Shown in pieces: positions 22,828 to 29,057 of a stretch of 29,057 nucleotides of DNA. Location of the stretch: assembly GCA_964452155.1 (NCBI GenBank), contig CAYVLC010000014.1, positions 1 to 29,057 on the forward strand, given 5' to 3'. The position numbers and the translations under genes are program-made. The DNA comes from UBA2632 sp964452155 (lineage in GTDB: Bacteria > Bacteroidota > Bacteroidia > Bacteroidales > Dysgonomonadaceae). Below the pieces are notes generated by a model. It was not told the origin of the DNA, made no database searches, and was given only the letters and a program-made list of their open reading frames with translations. Position 1 is the stretch's first letter; the number at the start of each line of letters is the position of its first letter.

Positions 22828-24768
22828 TTAATTGTATTCCTTCATAAGTTTCATTGCACGAAGTATTTCTGCAACACTCATTGCAAATGAATAAGCACCA
22901 TGTGCTATAAATGGAGGACTTGCGTCGTACACTTCTGATATGCTTCCGATACAATCGTTAGACATTTCATTTTCTATATCTACCATTATTCTTTCTGCCA
23001 ATGACAGACCGCTGCGTTTATATACTTTTAGGTAGGCCTCTATATATGACCCAAGTAGCCACGGAAATGCTGGGCCATTGAAATAATTATTTTCTTTTTC
23101 TCCTGGATTGCTAGAAAAATAGGGTTTAAATTTTTCATCCTTTGGGCTCAATGATCTTATACCTGTAGGAGTGAGTAGTTCTTTGGTGGCAAAGTCAACT
23201 ATCGATCTTTGTCTGTGCTTTTCAAGAGGAGAGTGGTCTAGCGATACTGCAAACAGCATATTGGGCCTGAGGCTCCAGTCGGAGTGCGATCCATCTACAA
23301 AATCAAACAAATAGCCTGCGCTGTTTAAAAATATTGCTGTGAAAGACTCTTTTACTAAATCGCTCTTTTGTGACAGTTGATACTCCATCGTCGTATCGCC
23401 TTTCGATTTGTAAATCTCTTGTCCAAATTTAAGTGCGTTGTACCACAATGCGTTAAACTCTACAAGATAACCCGATCGTGGTGTCACGGGCCTATCGTTT
23501 AACTGTGCATTCATCCAGCTAGATGGCCTTCTGTGTCCGTTTGTATATAGCAGTGCATTGTCTGCATCTACGCGCAAGTTCCAATGTTTATTGTTTAGTA
23601 TATATTCTAGTATTTCTATTACAATATCTGCATATTTCTCTTTAAAACTATCGGGTCTCTCTTTTGCAAATTGTTGTATAGCCCATATAGCCCATAATGG
23701 CACATCGGGGGCATCTATTTCTTTTAGTAAGCCATTGGAGGGTTCTCCAGCCATTACTTTTTTTATCTGTACAATAGCGGTGTCCATAATCTTTTCAAAA
23801 TCATCAACACGATTTACCGCCAGCGTACACCCTGGTAGCGATATGAACTGATCTCTTGCACGTACTTTAAACCAGGGGTAGCCTGCAAGCAGGTATTGCT
23901 CGTTGGGTTGAGGAATGTAGAAGAACTGATGGCTCGAGTTTTTAAGACATTTATAAAAAGAGTTGCGTGGAGTTCTCTTTTTTATCTCTTTTTCGAACTC
24001 ATCTGCTAGTTTTGTTGTGTCTTTAAGAAAATCTCCAGCTGAAAAAATTACTGAATCGCCTTTCTTTATAGGCATTTCAAAATACCCGGGTACATATAAG
24101 TCTTCCTTATAAGTATCGCCAGCTTGCATGTCTTGCAGGTATTCTATTCCTTTGTTCCAGTGAGGCTGGTAGATAAAGTCGGCCTTAGTGTCAAACTGCA
24201 TGTATAGCTCCGGATATCCCTCGTACATACAGGTACTAATGCCATTTTCGACCTCCCTGTATGATTTATCTGCTACATCATTTTCTTGTGTTAATTGATA
24301 TATATTTCTAAAAGCTAGAAATGGTTTAAATCTAATAGTGGTTGGAGAGTGAGCCTCTAGCAATTGATAGCGTATCATTACTGAGTTGTTTTCGGACGAA
24401 AACATAATTTCTTTAGACAACACCACGCCACCAACCCTGTAAATTGTTTTTGGGATACCCTCGCTACTAAACTCGCGTATATATTTGTGGCCGCGAGGAG
24501 TAAAATTGTCTCCAGTATATTTATGAATGCCTAGGTTGAATTCTGCTCCATGTTGTATTACAGTTTCGTCAAACGACGAGAGTAGCAGATGATTGTCTTC
24601 ATCTAGTGCAGGCACTGGCATAACAAGCAGTCCCTGGTACTTAGTTGTGTTGCATCCCGATATGGATGTGTTGTGATAAGCCCCTCTTCTATTGGTTCGC
24701 AACACATTGCGATATAAAGAGTATTCTAGGCTTATGATTAAATCTTTATCGAATTTAAGGTAGCTCAT
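22828..24768 (-). CDS. Glycogen debranching enzyme-like protein (amylo-alpha-1,6-glucosidase)
   Basis: 646 residues. The N-terminal domain (about 1-260, RGAYHNTSISGCNTTKYQGLL) is GDE-type. The C-terminal (alpha/alpha)6 barrel has AGYPWFKVRARDQFISLPG (295-313), SWMNAQLNDRPVTPRSGYLV (417-436) and ISEVYD (610-615, Glu612). Compared with the family consensus I remember, TWMDA reads SWMNA (Asn420 for the acid Asp), DWGRD reads VRARD, and HQGTVWPW reads FNGPAFPW (563-570). Some of these may be usual for Bacteroidota. The expected role is removal of alpha-1,6 branch glucose. First gene of the operon. Confidence 0.88.
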   Translation of the reverse strand: MSYLKFDKDLIISLEYSLYRNVLRTNRRGAYHNTSISGCNTTKYQGLLVMPVPALDEDNHLLLSSFDETVIQHGAEFNLGIHKYTGDNFTPRGHKYIREFSSEGIPKTIYRVGGVVLSKEIMFSSENNSVMIRYQLLEAHSPTTIRFKPFLAFRNIYQLTQENDVADKSYREVENGISTCMYEGYPELYMQFDTKADFIYQPHWNKGIEYLQDMQAGDTYKEDLYVPGYFEMPIKKGDSVIFSAGDFLKDTTKLADEFEKEIKKRTPRNSFYKCLKNSSHQFFYIPQPNEQYLLAGYPWFKVRARDQFISLPGCTLAVNRVDDFEKIMDTAIVQIKKVMAGEPSNGLLKEIDAPDVPLWAIWAIQQFAKERPDSFKEKYADIVIEILEYILNNKHWNLRVDADNALLYTNGHRRPSSWMNAQLNDRPVTPRSGYLVEFNALWYNALKFGQEIYKSKGDTTMEYQLSQKSDLVKESFTAIFLNSAGYLFDFVDGSHSDWSLRPNMLFAVSLDHSPLEKHRQRSIVDFATKELLTPTGIRSLSPKDEKFKPYFSSNPGEKENNYFNGPAFPWLLGSYIEAYLKVYKRSGLSLAERIMVDIENEMSNDCIGSISEVYDASPPFIAHGAYSFAMSVAEILRAMKLMKEYN

Positions 24769-24799
24769 ATTGTAATCATTTAAAAATTGATTTTATTCC

Positions 24800-24831
24800 G
24801 AAAGATAGAAATATTAATAATACTAAACAAA
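24800..24831 (-). promoter_or_regulatory. Possible promoter of the glycogen operon
   Basis: On the minus strand TATCTTTC (complement of 24800-24807) differs from TAnnTTTG at the last base, and TTTG (complement of 24828-24831) lies upstream at a spacing of 23, shorter than the other promoters here. It is the best candidate between the divergent GDE and rhomboid genes. Confidence 0.35.
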
Positions 24832-24857
24832 TGAAAAGTATCATATTTATATTTTAT

Positions 24858-24892
24858 TTGGTTGTTAGATGCGTATTTCATTAGTAAATTTG
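24858..24892 (+). promoter_or_regulatory. Promoter of the rhomboid gene
   Basis: TAAATTTG at 24885-24892 is a perfect -7 box, and TTTG ending at 24860 gives a -33 element with 27 bases from TTG to TA. The ATG follows 23 bases after the box. Confidence 0.65.
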
Positions 24893-24915
24893 TTATCTCT
24901 ATAATGTTTTAGCTT

Positions 24916-25632
24916 ATGATTGATTATGAAGAACGTGCTTTTTCTATCGAGAAAAGACGAATGCGCATAGCATTTGTTCCCACCATTGTCTTTATTTGTA
25001 TGCTTTGGCTCATACTTATTTTAGACACCTCATTAAATCTACACCTCTATCACTACGGAGTTTATCCATTAAAATTGATTGGTTTGCCAGGGATATTCTT
25101 TTCGCCTCTCATTCATGCCTCAACAAAGCATCTTTTATCAAATACAGTACCGCTTGTGGTGCTTGTGTGGTGTCTTAACTATTTTTATAGCGAAATTGCT
25201 TACAAAACGCTTCTTTTTTTATGGTTGCTAAGTGGGTTGCTCACCTGGACCATTGGTAGAGAGGCATGGCACATTGGTGCTAGTGGCATTATATATAGCT
25301 TATCTTTTTTTCTGTTTTTTAGTGGTCTTTTTCGAAGACATACACCGCTTATAGCCATATCGTTGGTTGTGGCATTTTTGTATGGTAGCAATGTGTGGAA
25401 TATGATGCCTTGGTCTATGTATTTAGATGCCAATGTGTCGTGGGAGGGGCATCTTTCTGGAGGGATAAGTGGCTTTGTAGTAGCTGTTATGTTTTACAAA
25501 CATGGACCTCAAAAACCGATAAAGGTATGGAGCGATGATGATGAAGAAAATGATGATTACGCTGATGTTTATGGGAGTTATTGTAGAGTAGCCGATAGGT
25601 TTGTTGTGCAGATAGACTCTTCTATAGAATAG
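24916..25632 (+). CDS. Rhomboid-family intramembrane serine protease
   Basis: 238 residues with about six membrane helices. The family motif HASTKHLLSN (67-76) lies in the second helix. The catalytic Ser123 is in GASG and His179 in WEGHLSGGISG of the last helix, so the dyad is complete. Rhomboids cut single-pass membrane proteins within the membrane; the substrate here is unknown. An acidic cytoplasmic tail (SDDDEENDDYAD, 206-217) follows the last helix, perhaps a regulatory or interaction segment. It is expressed from its own promoter, divergent from the glycogen operon. Confidence 0.92.
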   Translation: MIDYEERAFSIEKRRMRIAFVPTIVFICMLWLILILDTSLNLHLYHYGVYPLKLIGLPGIFFSPLIHASTKHLLSNTVPLVVLVWCLNYFYSEIAYKTLLFLWLLSGLLTWTIGREAWHIGASGIIYSLSFFLFFSGLFRRHTPLIAISLVVAFLYGSNVWNMMPWSMYLDANVSWEGHLSGGISGFVVAVMFYKHGPQKPIKVWSDDDEENDDYADVYGSYCRVADRFVVQIDSSIE

Positions 25633-25772
25633 CACCAGTGTGCTTTTGCATTTGCTTTGATATAATATGTGTTTAAGCTTTCTTAAAAGGGTTCATTTTC
25701 TATTCTTTGCACAATAGTAAACTCTCTTTGCCTCATTCTAATTAAAAAGTTATATATTTACAGCATTCTTTT

Positions 25773-27983
25773 TTGTTACCAACTAAAAAAGCAACAATTA
25801 TTAAAACCGAAACCAAACATACAGCTCGTGGTTTAAACACCTTTGGTGGAGTATTCACTCCCTCCATACTCACCGTTCTGGGAGTAATTATGTATTTGCG
25901 CTTTGGCTGGGTTGTTGGCAATGTAGGTCTCATTGGCACTTTAATTATTGTAACCTTAGCCACATCAATCACTTTTCTTACCGCACTATCCATTGCATCT
26001 ATTGCTACCAATGCTCCTGTAAAAGCAGGCGGTGCATACTACCTCATAAGTAGGTCTTTGGGTGTGGAAATGGGCGGTGCAGTAGGGATACCTTTGTTTT
26101 TGGCACAAGCCTTCTCGGTAGCGCTCTATATAATGGGTTTTTCTGAAAGTATGGTAGCTATATTCCCCTCCTTAAATATAAAATTGGTGGGTATTGTTAC
26201 TACTGTTCTATTGAGTCTTCTTGCCCTGTTTTCTACCAAAGCGGCCATTCGTGCACAGTTTGTTATACTAGCAGTCATAGGGTTCTCTCTTATATCATTT
26301 TTTCTGGGCGGCCCCATTGAAGACTCGCATATCGAGCTATGGGGAGTTCCTGCAGCTCAGTCCGAAAACTTTTGGACAGTATTTGCAGTCTTTTTCCCTG
26401 CTGTAACAGGTATAATGGCAGGAGTAAATATGTCTGGTGACCTGAAAGACCCTGCCAAGTCTATTCCAAGAGGAACATTTATGGCCGTTGGTGTTGGCTA
26501 TCTTATCTATATGGTTGTTCCTTTTTTCTTTGCATTTAGGGCCGATGCAGCCACGTTGGTGAGCGACAATATGATTATGCAGAAAATAGCTTTCTGGGGT
26601 TTTGCTATTTTATTGGGCATCTGGGGCGCTACCTTGTCTAGTGCTGTAGGTAGTTTGCTTGGCGCTCCACGGGTGCTGCAAGCATTGAGTGTTGACAAGG
26701 TGTTGCCCTCTAAGCTTTCATTCTTAGCAAGAAGCTCTGGTGTAGAGCAAATACCCCGAGCGGCAACAATATTTACATCAATAATAGCCCTAACGCTTAT
26801 TATTTTGGGAGATTTAAACACTATTGCTCCTATCTTGACGATGTTTTTCTTGACCACTTATGGCACACTCAACCTTACGTCTGGAATAGAAACATTGTTG
26901 CAGAGCCCATCTTTTAGACCAAAATTTAGGGTTCACTGGATTTTTTCTTTCTTGGGTACGTTGGGGTGTGTGGCTGTTATGTTTTTGATAAATGCACTTG
27001 CCACCATTATTGCCATGGTGTTTATTATAGGTATATATGTATGGCTGCGCCGACGAAGACTCAAGACTACCTTTGGAGATGTTACAAGAGGAATGCTTTT
27101 GCAAATTGTACGTTACGCATTGTTGAGGCTAGATGCTAAAGCCGACGATGCTAAATCTTGGCGTCCCAATATTCTCGTGTTTTCTGGCATGCCCACTAAA
27201 AGATGGCACCTCATTGATTTTGCTTATGGAATAGTGCAAGAGAAAGGATTGATTACTGTTGCAACTATACTTCCCGAAGAGGGAGTGTCGCAAGAAAGGG
27301 TAGCCAAGCACGAGCAAAACATTGCAGACTACCTGAGCGATAAGGATATAAAAACTCTTGTGCGCGTAACAAGAGCTAAAGATGCCTTCTCTGGATCGAA
27401 GCAATTGGTCAATTCTTATGGATTGGGAAGGGTTGTTCCAAATACAGTTTTATTGGGAGATACAGAAGAAAACACTCACCACGACCCCTACTGCGAGATG
27501 ATAACTCATTTCTATCAATCGAAAAGGAATGTAATTATTCTTCAGAACGACTTTAAACTAGCTTATGCAGGCACAAAGAATATAGACCTTTGGTGGGGTG
27601 GTCTTAAGGGTAATGGTGGCTTAATGATGATAATTGCTCATTTGATTAGAACCAGCCCTCGTTGGCAAAACATAAATGTGTGTGTGAAAATGGTGGTAGC
27701 CTCAGAAGAAGCTGCAATAGGTACACGCGATAACCTAAAGAATATATTGCTAGAGATGCGCGTTGCCTTCGATTATGATATTATTGTTTCTCAAGGACGA
27801 AGGTTTTGGGATATTCTGGAAGCTGAGTCCAAAGATAGCACAATGGTGATGATGGGGCTAAAGGTTCCTGATGACGATTTTAGCAACTACTACAAACAAC
27901 TGAAAGAGAATACAAAAGCCATTAAGAATAAGGTGTTTTTCTTAGCCTCTCAGCACATAGATTTCAAAGATGTATTGATTTAA
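25773..27983 (+). CDS. SLC12/APC-type cation-chloride cotransporter-like permease
   Basis: 736 residues. Residues 24-430 hold about 12 membrane helices. The opening FGGVFTPSILTVLGVIMYLR is typical of the SLC12 (Na-K-Cl cotransporter) branch of the APC superfamily, and residues 430-736 form a soluble domain like the SLC12 C terminus. Substrate is unknown; bacterial relatives are often labelled amino acid permeases. The only start that keeps helix one intact is TTG at 25773: a TAA stands in frame at 25743 and the first ATG is codon 40, inside helix one. TATTCTTTG at 25701-25709 may be a -7 box with one extra spacer base. Confidence 0.85.
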   Translation: MLPTKKATIIKTETKHTARGLNTFGGVFTPSILTVLGVIMYLRFGWVVGNVGLIGTLIIVTLATSITFLTALSIASIATNAPVKAGGAYYLISRSLGVEMGGAVGIPLFLAQAFSVALYIMGFSESMVAIFPSLNIKLVGIVTTVLLSLLALFSTKAAIRAQFVILAVIGFSLISFFLGGPIEDSHIELWGVPAAQSENFWTVFAVFFPAVTGIMAGVNMSGDLKDPAKSIPRGTFMAVGVGYLIYMVVPFFFAFRADAATLVSDNMIMQKIAFWGFAILLGIWGATLSSAVGSLLGAPRVLQALSVDKVLPSKLSFLARSSGVEQIPRAATIFTSIIALTLIILGDLNTIAPILTMFFLTTYGTLNLTSGIETLLQSPSFRPKFRVHWIFSFLGTLGCVAVMFLINALATIIAMVFIIGIYVWLRRRRLKTTFGDVTRGMLLQIVRYALLRLDAKADDAKSWRPNILVFSGMPTKRWHLIDFAYGIVQEKGLITVATILPEEGVSQERVAKHEQNIADYLSDKDIKTLVRVTRAKDAFSGSKQLVNSYGLGRVVPNTVLLGDTEENTHHDPYCEMITHFYQSKRNVIILQNDFKLAYAGTKNIDLWWGGLKGNGGLMMIIAHLIRTSPRWQNINVCVKMVVASEEAAIGTRDNLKNILLEMRVAFDYDIIVSQGRRFWDILEAESKDSTMVMMGLKVPDDDFSNYYKQLKENTKAIKNKVFFLASQHIDFKDVLI

Positions 27984-28086
27984 AGCTCTCTCTCTTCATC
28001 TGCTTTTTTTTATAGCACTTAGTAGCTTCACACAGCTCTATATGTAGAAAGGGAGGTTATTATTTGCTTTTATAACAACATGCAGA

Positions 28087-28851
28087 TTAGAATGCTGTCC
28101 ACCCACTATCTGCTACAATGCTCTGACCATTTATAAAGCTAGATGCATCGGTTGCTAAGAACAGAGCTATTGTGGCTATTTCTTCGCTTTTACCACTTCT
28201 TGGGTTTCCGCATGTGCTTGGCATTATTACGCCAATGCCTGTTTTATTTAGATTTTTCATGTACTCGCCCGTTTCCACTTCTGTTTCTACTCCCCCTGGG
28301 CATATTGCATTGCACCTAATATTTTTTTTAGCATACATAAATCCAGTGTTTTTTGTCAATCCTATTATTGCATGTTTCGACATCGTATATGCAGCACCTG
28401 CTCTAGCACCAAATAGGCCACCAATAGAACTCACATTGATGATATTGCCTCCGCCTAACCTCAAAAAACAGTTTACAGCTTTTCTTGTACTATAAAACGG
28501 GGCTTTTACATTTATGTTAAATATGTTTTCCAACATTTCGTCAGTAACTTCACCTACAGGACTGAAGTCATCCATAATTCCAGCATTGTTTACAAGAATA
28601 TCAAGCTTTCCTTGATCCTCACATGCAAGTGTGATTATATTCTCGGCCTCTTCTTTGCTTTTAAGGTCTGCAGCATAAGGAATAATCTTTCCCGTGTAAT
28701 CTTTTGTCGTCTCGGCCAACTCATAAAGTCTATCAGCTCTACGCGCAACTGCATACACAATAGCCCCTTCTTTAGCAAACAGTACTGCTATTTCTCTGCC
28801 TATTCCAGCACTTGCTCCTGTCACAATAGCTACCTTTCCTTCTAGTTTCAT
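28087..28851 (-). CDS. Classical SDR oxidoreductase, FabG-like
   Basis: 254 residues. TGASAGIG (11-18) binds the cofactor. NNAG is at 88-91. The catalytic residues are Ser141/Ser142 in NVSSIGG, Tyr155 and Lys159 in YTMSK. CPGGVETEV is after strand six, and the C terminus FINGQSIVADSGW is the classical end of this group. It could be a 3-oxoacyl-ACP reductase or a sugar-alcohol/steroid-type dehydrogenase; with no fatty-acid genes nearby, the second is more likely. It is convergent with the SLC12-like gene; the 103 bp between them show no clear terminator. Confidence 0.9.
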   Translation of the reverse strand: MKLEGKVAIVTGASAGIGREIAVLFAKEGAIVYAVARRADRLYELAETTKDYTGKIIPYAADLKSKEEAENIITLACEDQGKLDILVNNAGIMDDFSPVGEVTDEMLENIFNINVKAPFYSTRKAVNCFLRLGGGNIINVSSIGGLFGARAGAAYTMSKHAIIGLTKNTGFMYAKKNIRCNAICPGGVETEVETGEYMKNLNKTGIGVIMPSTCGNPRSGKSEEIATIALFLATDASSFINGQSIVADSGWTAF

Positions 28852-28941
28852 GCTGTTTTTCTATTTAGATTAAGATTCAATTCCTTCGTCATAAAAATAG
28901 ATATTTATTTTGAAAAATACAAATAAAAGTAAAATTATTTT

Positions 28942-28972
28942 GAATGAAGCATTCAGCGGTCAGCGGTCAGCA
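28942..28972. repeat. Short inverted repeat and heptamer tandem repeat at the right edge
   Basis: TGAATG (28942-28947) and CATTCA (28951-28956) form a perfect inverted repeat with a three-base loop. Its end overlaps two and a half copies of CAGCGGT (28955-28972). A TGTCATTCCGAG motif follows shortly after, of a kind often seen in dispersed intergenic palindromes. The rest of the region from 28852 to 29057 shows no gene. Confidence 0.5.
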
Positions 28973-29057
28973 TAAAGCAGTAAAGGCCTGTCATTCCGAG
29001 AACCCACCCAATTTTTTTATTGTGCAAAAAGAAGAAGATGACATGATATAGAATGAT

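Overview
The window is a draft chromosomal segment of a Bacteroidota bacterium, most likely of the order Bacteroidales. The DNA is A+T-rich. Several start sites are preceded by the Bacteroidota -7 box (TAnnTTTG), with a TTG-type -33 element starting 26-27 bases upstream of it, and no consistent Shine-Dalgarno sequences are seen. The gene set also fits: NspC, DUF4922, DUF4348 and DUF4290 proteins, GldH, the holB-ricT-gldH order, a two-ACT SerB, and a GDE/GT4/GH57 glycogen operon. One run of 100 N (12826-12925) marks a scaffold gap. Genus cannot be fixed from the sequence.

Layout. 1-3506: the 5' end of an RRM RNA-binding protein (minus strand, cut by the window edge), then on the plus strand an SDR oxidoreductase, carboxynorspermidine decarboxylase (nspC), a small GlsB/YeaQ-type membrane protein followed by a clear intrinsic terminator, and nadD. 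3512-8719: a tight minus-strand operon, transcribed DUF4922 (HIT/GalT-like) - serB - tandem Usp-like protein - large TPR protein, with gaps of 10, 18 and 5 bp and a good promoter at 8741-8776. 8923-9893: a DUF4348 lipoprotein convergent with cytidine deaminase (cdd).

9938-12027 is a plus-strand operon: LysM glucosaminidase - DUF4290 - rimM. Then comes about 1.5 kb without genes (12028-13523), which holds two different tandem-repeat families sharing a period of about 41 bp; the assembly gap lies inside the second. 13524-20137: the plus-strand housekeeping run dxr - rseP - metF - holB - ricT - gldH. 20134-24768: a minus-strand glycogen operon, transcribed debranching enzyme (GDE) - GT4 glycosyltransferase - GH57. 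24916-27983: rhomboid protease and an SLC12/APC-type transporter. 28087-28851: a FabG-like SDR (minus strand), followed by a short intergenic end carrying small repeats.

Most genes are ordinary core functions: NAD, isoprenoid and folate/C1 metabolism, serine, ribosome maturation, the clamp loader and envelope proteolysis. The least ordinary points are (1) the paired 41-bp-period repeat arrays between rimM and dxr, where I would expect a gene in other Bacteroidales; (2) active-site substitutions in both hydrolases of the glycogen operon (GH57 Asp to Asn at residue 242, GDE Asp to Asn at residue 420); and (3) a freestanding soluble Usp-like pair, resembling the cytoplasmic tail of an antiporter, in an operon with SerB and a TPR protein. 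I found no phage, insertion sequence, CRISPR, tRNA or rRNA.
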